Of a stretch of DNA of 64,000 nt, positions 1-8,322 are shown piece by piece (the stretch's first letter is position 1; every line of letters begins with the position of its first letter). The stretch comes from an uncultured Lachnospiraceae bacterium (GTDB lineage Bacteria > Bacillota > Clostridia > Lachnospirales > Lachnospiraceae), in assembly GCA_945868435.1 (NCBI GenBank), contig CAMBLG010000006.1:1-64000 (forward strand). The letters are read 5' to 3'. A program made the position numbers and the translations under genes. The notes below the pieces were generated by a model that had not been told where the DNA came from, searched no databases, and worked only from the letters and a program-made list of their open reading frames with translations.

Positions 1-33
1 TTTGAATTTTGTAGGGAGGAGAATAGAAATAGA

Positions 34-513
34 ATGAGACGTTCAGACAGAGAGGTAAAAGATTTTGATGGTATAATTAGAATTATGGAAAAATGTGATG
101 TATGTAGAATTGCATTAAATAATAACGGATATCCTTACATTTTACCATTAAATTTTGGAATGAAAGTTGATAATAATATTGTAGAGCTGTACTTCCATGG
201 AGCAAATGAAGGGATGAAATATGATTTGATTCAAAATGATAATAGGGCTAGTTTTGAAATGGACTGTGAACATAGACTTGTTACAGAATTAGAACGGGGA
301 AGTTGCACTATGGAATATGAAAGCGTTATTGGAAAGGGATATATTGAAATACTTCCCGAAGAAGAAAAATATGATGCTTTATGTATATTAATGAAACATT
401 ATCATCAAGAAACATTTCCGTTTAATAAATCAGTTATGCCTCATACAACGGTATTTAAGCTAGTTGTAGAGAATATGACTGGGAAGGTGAGGATGAAAAG
501 AAACGATAAATAG
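34..513 (+). CDS. Pyridoxamine-5'-phosphate-oxidase-like flavoprotein (NimA-type)
   Basis: This is a 159-residue protein of the split-barrel PPOX family, related to NimA-type nitroimidazole reductases and probable FMN- or heme-binding proteins. It is seen in the N-terminal pattern MRRSDREVKD followed by a short-chain barrel (CRIALNNNGYPYILPLNFG) and the later CDVCRIA / FEMDCEH / GKGYIEIL segments typical of the family. An AGGGAGGA ribosome site lies 13 bases before the ATG. The gene is AT-rich like the next two genes and unlike the rest of the window, so the three may be an accessory patch. Substrate and cofactor cannot be read from sequence; nitroimidazole resistance is only one possibility. 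Confidence 0.85.
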   Translation: MRRSDREVKDFDGIIRIMEKCDVCRIALNNNGYPYILPLNFGMKVDNNIVELYFHGANEGMKYDLIQNDNRASFEMDCEHRLVTELERGSCTMEYESVIGKGYIEILPEEEKYDALCILMKHYHQETFPFNKSVMPHTTVFKLVVENMTGKVRMKRNDK

Positions 514-642
514 AAATCCAATTTCTCTATTTTATGGTTAAAAGGAAAATTAAAGTTTTATCTTTGAAAGTAAAGCGACAACTTTCAGTCTTGCGGAGAG
601 ATTGAAAGCAACAGAAGATTTGAAGTTGTGGAGATTATGCCT

Positions 643-1227
643 ATGGTAAGCAAGTTAAAGTATGGTAATACAAATACATTTTTTATTCGTGGAATAGAGG
701 GAAATTTGCTTATTGATACTGATTATGCAGGAACTCTGCCTGCATTTTATAGAACGCTTAAAGAGAATAACATAAAAATCAGTGATATTACATATGTTTT
801 GGCAACACATTACCACCCGGACCATATGGGTATAGTAAGTGAAATTATGAAGCAAGGGGTAAGATTACTTTTGATTGATACACAATGTCAGTATATTCAT
901 TTTGCAGATGAGATTTTCAATAGAGATAAAAGATTAAGCTATGAACCTATCAATGCGGATAATGCAATTATTATAAATTGCAAGGAAAGCAGAGATTTCA
1001 TGCAAAATATTGGTATCAAGGGAGAAATCATCTCCACGACAAGTCACAGTAAAGACAGTATATCTTTAATTTTGGATAATGGGATTTGCATTGTAGGTGA
1101 TTTAGAACCTATTGAATATCTCGAAGCTTATGGGAAAAATATTTCACTAGAGAATGACTGGAATTGTGTTATGAGTCATAATCCTAAGATTATTTACTAT
1201 TCTCATGTAAATGAAAAGGTGCTATAA
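643..1227 (+). CDS. Metallo-beta-lactamase-fold hydrolase
   Basis: The protein is a compact MBL-fold hydrolase of about 194 residues. The zinc motif HYHPDHMG is present, followed by the expected downstream ligands: His in TTSHSKDS, Asp in VGDLEP and His near the C-terminus in YYSHVNE. A full binuclear metal site is therefore possible. The reading frame opens with a GTG at 628, but a GGAG at 630-633 lies nine bases before the ATG at 643, so 643 is the better start. Substrate is unknown; the fold includes glyoxalase II-like, ribonuclease and lactonase activities. It is AT-rich and sits between two other small accessory genes. Confidence 0.8.
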   Translation: MVSKLKYGNTNTFFIRGIEGNLLIDTDYAGTLPAFYRTLKENNIKISDITYVLATHYHPDHMGIVSEIMKQGVRLLLIDTQCQYIHFADEIFNRDKRLSYEPINADNAIIINCKESRDFMQNIGIKGEIISTTSHSKDSISLILDNGICIVGDLEPIEYLEAYGKNISLENDWNCVMSHNPKIIYYSHVNEKVL

Positions 1228-1313
1228 AGATTTTACAAAATCCTAAGTTGTAGAGCAGAAAATTTGTAAACTTGTTCAATCGATATAGTTTTGACTATTT
1301 GGAGGTAAAATAG

Positions 1314-1862
1314 ATGATATTTAGTGAGAAAGAAATAATATTAAAAAATGGTGAAAAGTGTATTTTAAGACCAGTAAGTAAAAATGATGCGAAAAGTATG
1401 ATTGAATATCTGAGAATGGTGTCTGGAGAAACGCCTTTTTTATTAAGAAATGAGGATGAGGTAAACTATACGATAGAAGACGAAGAAACTCTTCTTGATA
1501 ATAAGAGAAATGCCCCAAGAGAAATTATGATGGTAGCGGATGTGAATGGTATAATTGCAGGTAATTGTGGGATTGTATCAAATGGAAATCTACGTCGTGT
1601 GTATCATCGTTGTGGGTTTGCGATAGCACTAAAACGGGCTTATTGGAATCTTGGGATAGGAACTTCGATGATTGAATATGCTCTGGCATTGGCGAAAGAA
1701 ATGGGGTATGAGCAAGCCGAACTTGAAGTAGTAGATGGTAATGGACGAGCAAAGAATTTATACGAAAAAGTAGGATTTGTGGAAGAAGGTAAAAATATTC
1801 GGGCTCTAAAGTATGATGATGGAACATATCGAGATGAATACAAAATGATTAAAATCTTATAA
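1314..1862 (+). CDS. GNAT-family N-acetyltransferase
   Basis: The 182-residue protein is a Gcn5-related acetyltransferase of the RimI/RimJ/SpeG-like kind. The acetyl-CoA loop is seen as AYWNLGIGTSMIEYALALA, followed by the conserved segment YEQAELEVVDGNGRAKNLYEKVGF. The C-terminal DDGTYRDEYKMIKIL ending is common in ribosomal-protein and small-molecule acetyltransferases. A strong GGAGGT ribosome site precedes the ATG by seven bases. The substrate is not predictable. It is the last of three AT-rich genes and is followed by a hairpin terminator at about 1984-2020. Confidence 0.88.
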   Translation: MIFSEKEIILKNGEKCILRPVSKNDAKSMIEYLRMVSGETPFLLRNEDEVNYTIEDEETLLDNKRNAPREIMMVADVNGIIAGNCGIVSNGNLRRVYHRCGFAIALKRAYWNLGIGTSMIEYALALAKEMGYEQAELEVVDGNGRAKNLYEKVGFVEEGKNIRALKYDDGTYRDEYKMIKIL

Positions 1863-1983
1863 ATTACTGGGATTGAAAAGTACGATTTTCACCAGGATAG
1901 AGAAATCAATAACTCCCAGTTTGACGTTTCGATAAACCCCAAGTTGTAGGGGCAACAAGAATGGATGATATTTGTTAAAAAGG

Positions 1984-2020
1984 AAAATGGTACTTTCCGG
2001 TTATGGAGAGTGCCATTTTT
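1984..2020 (+). terminator. Hairpin terminator after the acetyltransferase
   Basis: A 15-bp stem (AAAATGGTACTTTCC pairing with GGAGAGTGCCATTTT through two G-U pairs) encloses a six-base loop and ends in a short T run. It lies about 120 bases after the acetyltransferase stop. The T tract is short, so termination may be weak. Confidence 0.55.
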
Positions 2021-2105
2021 CAAATTAAAGTTCAAAAAATATCTTGATAGCTCCGAAAAACACTTTTCGAGGAAAAATGATAGATCTAGTTCGAAGACAG
2101 ATTGC

Positions 2106-2431
2106 GTGGGTCTTGGAGAAGAAAAGTGTCTGAGAGACCCGAGAGGCAGCAGAATGGGAAAGGAAAAAGGATTCAGAAAGGTCCCGGAGCAGGCCGCCGT
2201 GGGTCTTGGAGAAGATAATAGTTTGAGAGACCCGAGAGGCAGCAGAATGGGAAAGGAAAAAGGATTCAGAAAGGTCCCGGAGCAGGCCGCCGTGGGTCTT
2301 GGAGAAGAAAATAGTCTGAGAGACCCGAGTGGCGTCTGATTAGGAAGGAAAAAGGGAATCAGAATGGTCTTGGAGCAGGCCGCCGTGGGCCTTGGAAACA
2401 AAAAATGTCTGAGAGACCCAAGCCGACACGG
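2106..2431. repeat. 93-bp tandem repeat, three full units and one partial
   Basis: Units begin at 2106, 2199, 2292 and 2385, exactly 93 bp apart. Each opens with GTGGGTCTTGGA (GTGGGCCTTGGA in the last) and contains CTGAGAGACCC about 25 bases later. The first two units are nearly identical, the third has diverged in its second half, and the fourth is cut after about 47 bp. Because 93 is divisible by three, frames stay open on both strands: a 31-residue repeat with core LRDPRGSRMGKEKG on the plus strand and one with PRPTAACSGTF on the minus strand. GGGTCT and AGACCC in each unit can form a short hairpin. I do not consider either open frame a proven gene. The block sits at the edge of the AT-rich patch. 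Confidence 0.9.
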
Positions 2432-2510
2432 AAATAAGAGAAAATGAACGTTGCAAATTTTTTGAGATGTAGTAGACTATAAATAGTATGGAAACTAAGG
2501 AGGATCTGGG

Positions 2511-2690
2511 ATGGGAAATGATAGATTCGAAAAGGTATATTCGCAGGGAGCTATGAATGTGACGGAGATTTGGATCGACAAGGAAAGCGGTGTGAATTAT
2601 CTGTATCATGCAAGCGGATATTCCGGTGGTTTGACGCCATTGTTAGACAGGGAAGGTAAGCCGGTCATTTCTCCGGTATATAATCGGTAA
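2511..2690 (+). CDS. Small DUF6440-like protein
   Basis: This 59-residue protein is short but convincing: an AAGGAGGAT ribosome site lies six bases before the ATG, and the sequence (VTEIWIDKESGVNYLYHASG, then GGLTPLLDREGKPVIS) matches my memory of the DUF6440 family, small single-domain proteins common in Firmicutes. The motif resembles a small beta-structured fold in which a ligand or metal is held by the YLYHASGYSGG loop, but no function is known. It stands alone between the repeat block and the DUF4190 gene. Confidence 0.8.
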   Translation: MGNDRFEKVYSQGAMNVTEIWIDKESGVNYLYHASGYSGGLTPLLDREGKPVISPVYNR

Positions 2691-2802
2691 GCCATATTGT
2701 TATGGAGTCATATGGAAAATGAATAGGGGACAATTAATTCATAGATTATTGATGGGAGCATATTCTCTTTTGGCTCTCATATCATAATAGATAGGAGCAT
2801 TC

Positions 2803-3201
2803 ATGAACGAAGATCAGTTTAAATATCAGCAGCCTTACCCACAGTACCAGCAGCCAGTAAAGCCGCCGAAGGGGGATGGCATAGGTTTTGGTGTGGCATC
2901 ATTGGTGCTTGGTGCAGTATCTATACTTATGTTCGGATGCTGTGTCAACTATATTCTGGCCATAATCGCAATTGCGTTGGGAATTGTACAGCTTGTGAAG
3001 AATAAACAAAAGGGACTGGCAATCGGTGGCATTGTGACCGCATGTGTGTCTATCCTGCTTGGTACATTGTTGTGGATTGGTGTGTTTGCCAATGCAGGAG
3101 AATGGAATACCGATAATCTTTATAAGGACTTTTATGAAGATTTTTATGAGGAATACGAGGATGAGTATTTCCCTCTGTACAATGATATTGATGAACTGTA
3201 G
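2803..3201 (+). CDS. DUF4190-like membrane protein
   Basis: The 132-residue protein starts with a Gln/Tyr/Pro-rich cytoplasmic tail (YQQPYPQYQQP, residues 7-17). Two membrane segments follow at about residues 28-53 and 65-92, joined by a short KNKQKG loop, and then a strongly acidic tail (DFYEDFYEEYEDEYF). This is the layout of DUF4190 proteins, which are widespread small Gram-positive membrane proteins of unknown function. The start is supported by a GGAG about seven bases upstream. The acidic tail probably faces outside. Confidence 0.75.
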   Translation: MNEDQFKYQQPYPQYQQPVKPPKGDGIGFGVASLVLGAVSILMFGCCVNYILAIIAIALGIVQLVKNKQKGLAIGGIVTACVSILLGTLLWIGVFANAGEWNTDNLYKDFYEDFYEEYEDEYFPLYNDIDEL

Positions 3202-3291
3202 AATGTAAGATGTTGAAAATGAAATGTTGCCGGGAAAAAGCAGTAGCAATGGAAGGCATATGTAAAAACGGTATCTACAATAAGGTGATGT

Positions 3292-3858
3292 ATGGCAGTA
3301 CAGGTACATAATGAGGTTGACCGAAAGTTGGCAGACAGCTTGAAAAAGCTGGCAGCAAGTCATCCCATTGAAAAGATTACAATTAAAGATATCACGGATA
3401 AAGCCGGGGTAATCCGACCGACATTTTATAACCATTTTCAGGACAAATATGAACTGTTGGAATGGATCATTGGCGTAGATCTGTTGCAGCCGATTTTTCC
3501 GTTGCTGCAGAATGGTATGACGACGGCGGCCATGGTGCTTCTTTTTTCCAACATCGAGAGAGAACGCGACTTTTACACCCGCGTGGTGAAGCTGGAGGGG
3601 CCGGTCACGTTTCATGACATTGCCCAGCGCGGCGTGAAAAAGCTGCTGCTGGAGCTGATTGAGGAGCGAATGACAGGTAAGAACCCGAAGCATGAGTGGC
3701 TGACGCCGGACGTGGTGGCAGCTTACTATGCACAGTCCATGTGTTTTATTACGGAAAGCTGGGTGCGCCAGGGAATGCCTTACGGTCCACAGGAGATGGC
3801 GGAAGCCTATCAGTACATGATTACCCGCTCCATGGAGGATATTATCAACGAGCTGTAA
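3292..3858 (+). CDS. TetR/AcrR-family regulator
   Basis: The 188-residue protein has a TetR-type helix-turn-helix at residues 8-55 (KITIKDITDKAGVIRPTFYNHFQDKYELLEWI) and a C-terminal region like the DhaS/TetR_C group. An AAGGTGAT ribosome site precedes the ATG. It lies directly upstream of, and in the same direction as, an MMPL exporter gene and its secreted partner. It is therefore the likely repressor of that efflux unit. A 19-bp inverted repeat just past its stop (3862-3909) is a candidate operator or hairpin. The inducing ligand is unknown. Confidence 0.88.
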   Translation: MAVQVHNEVDRKLADSLKKLAASHPIEKITIKDITDKAGVIRPTFYNHFQDKYELLEWIIGVDLLQPIFPLLQNGMTTAAMVLLFSNIERERDFYTRVVKLEGPVTFHDIAQRGVKKLLLELIEERMTGKNPKHEWLTPDVVAAYYAQSMCFITESWVRQGMPYGPQEMAEAYQYMITRSMEDIINEL

Positions 3859-3861
3859 GCT

Positions 3862-3909
3862 ACAATTTCCGGAATTTGTATTCCATAATATACAAATTCC
3901 AGAAATTGT
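3862..3909. promoter_or_regulatory. Long inverted repeat between tetR and the MMPL gene
   Basis: ACAATTTCCGGAATTTGTA is mirrored by TACAAATTCCAGAAATTGT across a ten-base centre, with one mismatch in 19 pairs. It starts three bases after the regulator's stop codon. It could be a TetR operator governing the exporter, or the stem of a transcript hairpin. It is not followed by a T run, which favours a protein-binding or processing role. Confidence 0.5.
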
Positions 3910-3932
3910 TTATTTTTAGCATACAATACAAA

Positions 3933-3968
3933 AAGATTGGATATTTTCATATCCGGTCTTTTTTTTTA
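3933..3968 (+). terminator. Terminator between tetR and the MMPL gene
   Basis: AGATTGGATAT pairs with ATATCCGGTCT (two G-U pairs) around a four-base loop and is followed by nine T residues. This should stop transcription from tetR, so the exporter probably has its own promoter or depends on read-through. Confidence 0.7.
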
Positions 3969-4034
3969 TACTCAGTTTCATCAAAGGAGCAATGACAAGT
4001 GCTTCCGCAACAAAATACAAAGAGGTGAAAGGAA

Positions 4035-6107
4035 ATGATCAAATTTGGAAAAGGAGTTGTAAAATTCCGAATCCCGATTCTGATAATGGCATTTTTGCTT
4101 TTGATACCATCCGGAATCGGTTACATGAAAACGAGAGTCAACTACGACATTCTTTCTTATCTGCCGGGTGAGATCGAGACTATGGAAGGGCAGGACATCC
4201 TGCTGGATGAGTTCGGCACCGGTGCATTTTCCTTCGTGGTAGCGGAGGGAATGGAAGACAAGGATCTGGAGAAGCTGGTGGATCAGATGGAGGACATCCC
4301 CCACGTAAAAAAAGTGGTTTGGTATGGTTCCCTCGGAAGCTACACGCTTCCAAGAGAGGCTTTGCCGGATGACATCTACGAGTTTTTCAATAACAGGGAT
4401 GCAGACAGCCAGCTAATGGCGGTTCTTTACGATGAATCCATGGCGGCGGACGGAACCATGGCGGCAATTGACCAGATTACAGACCTTGTGGGAGATCAGT
4501 GTTATGTCAGCGGTATGGCGGCAGTCATCAACGACATCCGTAAGCTGTCTGAGAAAGAAACCGTTATCTACGTCGTGATAGCAGTTATTCTGTCACTGAT
4601 TGTTCTGTCACTGACCATGGACTCCGCGTTTGTTCCGATCCTGTTTCTGCTCAGCATCGGAATGGCAATCGTGTACAATTTGGGAACCAACGTATTCAAA
4701 GGTGAGATATCCTATGTGACACAGGCGCTGGCGGCAGTCCTTCAGTTGGGTGTTACCATGGATTACTCCATTTTCCTGTGGCACAGCTATCAGGAGCAGC
4801 AGGAGCGGTTCGACGGGGATAAAGAGCGTGCCATGGCGCATGCAATCTCCAACACCATCACATCCGTTGTGGGAAGCTCTATCACTACGGTCGCAGGTTT
4901 CGTGGCTCTGTGTTTTATGAGCTTTACACTGGGCATGGACCTTGGTATTGTTATGGCAAAAGGCGTTGTCTTCGGTGTAATCGGATGTGTGACCATTCTT
5001 CCGTCTCTGATTCTGGTGTTTGACAAGGTGATTGAAAAGACAAAGCATAGAGCAATCCTGCCGGATCTTGGCCGGATCGCAAACTGGGTGACAAACCACA
5101 GTGCGGTATTTGTCATTGCTTTCCTGATCATTCTTGTACCGGCGCTTTACGGCTATACTCACACCGATGTGTACTATGATCTGGCCGGAACATTGCCGGA
5201 TTCTCTGGCAAGTAAGGTGGCCAACGATAAGATGGCGGAGCAGTATGAGATGGGTGCAACCCATATGATCATTGCCAGAAGTGATCTGTCTGAGAAGGAC
5301 AGCCTGAACATGATCGATGAGATCAAGCAGGTAGATGGCGTGAAACTGGCGGTTTCTCTGGATTCCGCTATGGGACCGCAGTTCCCACGGGAGATTTTGC
5401 CGGAGAACATTCAGGAGATCATGGTCAATGGCGATTATCAGATGATGCTGGTCAGCTCAGAATATGCCACTGCGTCAGATGAGGTAAATAAGCAATGTGA
5501 TGAGATCAATACCATTATCAAGAAATATGATGATTCGGCCATGCTGATCGGTGAGGCACCTTGTACCAAGGACCTGATTGAGATTACCGATCAGGACTTT
5601 AAGAAAGTCAGTGTGGTATCCATCGGAGCAATTTTTTTGATCATTGCACTGGTATTTCGCTCCATCTCGCTGCCGATCATTTTGGTGGCAGTCATAGAGT
5701 TCGCAATTTTCATCAACATGGGTATACCGGCTTATACGGGAACGGTGTTGCCGTTCATCGCCTCCATTGTAATCGGAACGATTCAGTTGGGCGCGACGGT
5801 CGACTACGCAATTTTGATGACCAATAAATATAAGAAAAACCGGAATCATGGCATGGAGAAAAAGGAAGCCATTACGGATGCCCTGGGCAAATCCATCCAG
5901 TCCATCATTGTCAGTGCCTTAAGCTTTTTCGCAGCGACCTTCGGCGTAGGAATGTATTCCAACATAGATATGATCAGTTCGCTGTGTACGCTGATGGCAA
6001 GAGGTGCGTTGATCAGTATGGTTGTGGTTATCTTCATACTGCCGTCCATGCTCATGGTATTTGACCGCTTGATTTGCGCTACAAGCATCGGTTTTCGTAA
6101 AAAGTAA
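4035..6107 (+). CDS. MMPL/RND-superfamily exporter
   Basis: The 690-residue integral membrane protein has the twofold RND layout of the MMPL family. Each half is one membrane helix (residues about 13-31 and 350-370), a large extracytoplasmic loop, and a five-helix bundle (about 180-335 and 540-685). The proton-relay type motifs are present in both halves: GVTMDYSIFLWH with D243 and GATVDYAILMTNKYKKNRN with D590. Such pumps export lipids, lipopeptides or drugs. A GGTGAAAGGAA ribosome site precedes the ATG. It lies between a TetR regulator and a secreted coiled-coil protein, a common Firmicute trio. The substrate is not evident. Confidence 0.93.
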   Translation: MIKFGKGVVKFRIPILIMAFLLLIPSGIGYMKTRVNYDILSYLPGEIETMEGQDILLDEFGTGAFSFVVAEGMEDKDLEKLVDQMEDIPHVKKVVWYGSLGSYTLPREALPDDIYEFFNNRDADSQLMAVLYDESMAADGTMAAIDQITDLVGDQCYVSGMAAVINDIRKLSEKETVIYVVIAVILSLIVLSLTMDSAFVPILFLLSIGMAIVYNLGTNVFKGEISYVTQALAAVLQLGVTMDYSIFLWHSYQEQQERFDGDKERAMAHAISNTITSVVGSSITTVAGFVALCFMSFTLGMDLGIVMAKGVVFGVIGCVTILPSLILVFDKVIEKTKHRAILPDLGRIANWVTNHSAVFVIAFLIILVPALYGYTHTDVYYDLAGTLPDSLASKVANDKMAEQYEMGATHMIIARSDLSEKDSLNMIDEIKQVDGVKLAVSLDSAMGPQFPREILPENIQEIMVNGDYQMMLVSSEYATASDEVNKQCDEINTIIKKYDDSAMLIGEAPCTKDLIEITDQDFKKVSVVSIGAIFLIIALVFRSISLPIILVAVIEFAIFINMGIPAYTGTVLPFIASIVIGTIQLGATVDYAILMTNKYKKNRNHGMEKKEAITDALGKSIQSIIVSALSFFAATFGVGMYSNIDMISSLCTLMARGALISMVVVIFILPSMLMVFDRLICATSIGFRKK

Positions 6108-6144
6108 AGTATTGTTCAGAAAGTGAAAGAAGGAGGAACATAGA

Positions 6145-8295
6145 ATGAAGTTACCGGAATTAAAGAATCGATTTATGGGAAAATATATGATAAAAATCGT
6201 TGCAGGTGTGCTTACCGTGGCGTTGCTGGGAAGCAGCCTGACAGCGGTGGCTGTTCAGGCGGACCAGAATGAGAAGGCTGAGGTGAAAACAAAGACCGTG
6301 GAAGAAACGGATACAGAGGATACGTTGTCAGACCTGCTCTCTGTTGAGGTGAATGATGAGAAAATCGGCAAGGAAGAAAATGTGTATATTCTCGCAGATG
6401 CCAACGGCAACGTGCATGACACCATCGTAACCAATCATTTGATTAACAATACGGATGCGGATACCATCCGCGACTATTCGGAGCTTACGGATATCGAGAA
6501 TACAAAGGGGAATGAGACCTATACGGCCAACGGAAAGGAACTGACCTGGCAGGCAGACGGCAAGGATATCTACTATAGAGGAAATTCCACTCAGGAAACC
6601 CCGGTTACCCAGAAGGTGACTTACTATCTGGACGGAGAGGAGATTGCACCGCAGGAGCTTGCGGGAAAAAGCGGTAAGGTAACAATCCGTTTTGACTATG
6701 TCAACAACTCCACCTACACCGAGAAGATCAATGGGGAAGAGGTAAACGTGAAGGTTCCGTATGCGGCAGTTACGGCCATGGTACTGGACGACCGCTTTAC
6801 CCATGTGGAGGTGACCAATGGTAAGCTGGAGAGCAATGGGGACAATGCTGTTGCAATCGGTTATGCACTTCCGGGGATCAAGGAGAGTTTACATGTGGAA
6901 GACTCTGATTTTGTAGAGGAACTGGACCTTCCGGAGTACTTTGAGATTACCGCAGATGTGGAGAATTTTGAACTGGATACGGCCATGACCATTGTGGTAA
7001 ATGCCGGAACTATGGTATCCATGAAGGAGGGGGATACTTCATCACTGGATACCATGATCAATGATCTTGTGGATGCTACAGGAAAGCTGAAGGATGGCTC
7101 TGCAGATCTTGCAGATGGTCTGGATACGTTACAGTCCAGTCTGGCTGATTACGCCAGCGGTATGAGCGAGCTGTACTCCAAGAGCGGAGATCTGGCAGGC
7201 GGTGTGAATACCTTGAATGCCAGCGCGGCATCTTTAAATAAAGGAATCCAGTCATTGGATAAGGCGCTCAATGCCCCGATGGGAAAAGAGGAGCAGGAGG
7301 CGGCAAAGAATGCGGCAGCAGCCAGTGTTGCAAAGGAATTTGAAGAGGGGAAAACGCAGGAAGTAGCAGCGCAGATTTACAGCGCACTTCGCTATGCCAA
7401 GACGGAGGATGGCAGCGTGACGGATGGTGCGCTTTACACCTCCCTTTACGATGGTGCATACAGTGCCAATGCTGCAGAGGCAGTTTACAATGAGGTGGTA
7501 AGACAGGTACTTCTCTCCGCAGCAGGACAGCCGGCAGACAGCGCCATTACTGCAGATCAGGCGGCAGCGGGAATCCAGGCATCCTTCGCCAAAGGCGCAC
7601 AGGCAGGTGATCAGACCAGCGCGGCGATGTATGCGGTATCTTCCGGCATGACCAGTGCACAGCTGGCAGAGCTTCTCTATGCAAAATCCGGTGCAAAGGA
7701 TACGCTTTTTGCCAAGACACAGAGCACAATAAAGGCACAGCTGGCAGCAGGACGAAGCAATGAGCAGATTCAGGCGGCTGTGGAGCAGAGTATGAATACT
7801 CTTGCAACCCAGCTTGCGGGGGCATGTCAGGAGGTTGCATCACAGGCGGCTCAGACAGCAGTAATCTCCGGCGCTGAGAGTGCAAAACAGACGATTGCTT
7901 CCCAGATTGAGGCCATTCAGGAAAGCGGATACAGCCTTGTAACAGGGGCCGGAGCCCTGAGCAAAGGAACTCAGACTCTGGCGGATCAGATTCCGACTCT
8001 CACGGAAGGAATTACCGCATTGAACGATGCGACAACTCAGATCGTGGACGGCGTAGACCAGTTGACTGACGGTTCTCATGAGCTGGCAGATGGAATGGTG
8101 GAGTTTGACGAGGAAGGAATCTCCAAAATCGTGAACAGCTACAATGGAGATATTAAGCCTCTGACAGACAGACTGCAGGCAATGCTGGATGCAGGAAAGG
8201 AATATCAGAATTTCAGCGGAGTCGCAGAGGGTGTTAACAGCAGTGTGAAGTTTATCTACAAACTGGATTCCGTGAAATGCGTGGAGGAAGAGTAA
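6145..8295 (+). CDS. Secreted or anchored YhgE/Pip-like coiled-coil protein
   Basis: The 716-residue protein begins with a basic N-terminus and a hydrophobic segment (residues 15-40, ending AVAVQA), which could be a signal peptide or an anchor. Residues 50-300 form a beta-rich region. From about residue 308 come YhgE/Pip-like repeats with spaced Leu and Gly (GSADLADGLDTLQSSLADYASG, SGDLAGGVNTLNASAASLNKG), which recur near the C-terminus (SKGTQTLADQIPTLTEGI, LTDGSHELADGM). A roughly 230-residue Ala/Gln-rich coil is inserted between them. The family lies beside MMPL pumps and is thought to act as an extracytoplasmic partner. It is 37 bp from the pump gene and probably co-transcribed. No C-terminal membrane segments are seen, unlike full YhgE. 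Confidence 0.75.
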   Translation: MKLPELKNRFMGKYMIKIVAGVLTVALLGSSLTAVAVQADQNEKAEVKTKTVEETDTEDTLSDLLSVEVNDEKIGKEENVYILADANGNVHDTIVTNHLINNTDADTIRDYSELTDIENTKGNETYTANGKELTWQADGKDIYYRGNSTQETPVTQKVTYYLDGEEIAPQELAGKSGKVTIRFDYVNNSTYTEKINGEEVNVKVPYAAVTAMVLDDRFTHVEVTNGKLESNGDNAVAIGYALPGIKESLHVEDSDFVEELDLPEYFEITADVENFELDTAMTIVVNAGTMVSMKEGDTSSLDTMINDLVDATGKLKDGSADLADGLDTLQSSLADYASGMSELYSKSGDLAGGVNTLNASAASLNKGIQSLDKALNAPMGKEEQEAAKNAAAASVAKEFEEGKTQEVAAQIYSALRYAKTEDGSVTDGALYTSLYDGAYSANAAEAVYNEVVRQVLLSAAGQPADSAITADQAAAGIQASFAKGAQAGDQTSAAMYAVSSGMTSAQLAELLYAKSGAKDTLFAKTQSTIKAQLAAGRSNEQIQAAVEQSMNTLATQLAGACQEVASQAAQTAVISGAESAKQTIASQIEAIQESGYSLVTGAGALSKGTQTLADQIPTLTEGITALNDATTQIVDGVDQLTDGSHELADGMVEFDEEGISKIVNSYNGDIKPLTDRLQAMLDAGKEYQNFSGVAEGVNSSVKFIYKLDSVKCVEEE

Positions 8296-8322
8296 GAGAA
8301 ACCAACTCTGGAGGGAAAGGTC

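Noticed and set aside
1889-2401. Minus-strand 170-residue repeat frame (PRPTAACSGTF) as a gene
   Set aside because: It is kept open by the 93-bp period; no ribosome site or neighbouring support on that strand was found, so it is described as a repeat.
2106-2431. CRISPR array
   Set aside because: Repeats are directly adjacent 93-bp units without variable spacers and there are no cas genes.
2899-3693. 264-residue minus-strand frame across DUF4190 and tetR
   Set aside because: Spans two genes with good starts on the plus strand and has no recognisable domain.
4608-5264. 218-residue minus-strand frame opposite the MMPL gene
   Set aside because: Complement of membrane-protein codons; no ribosome site and no recognisable domain.
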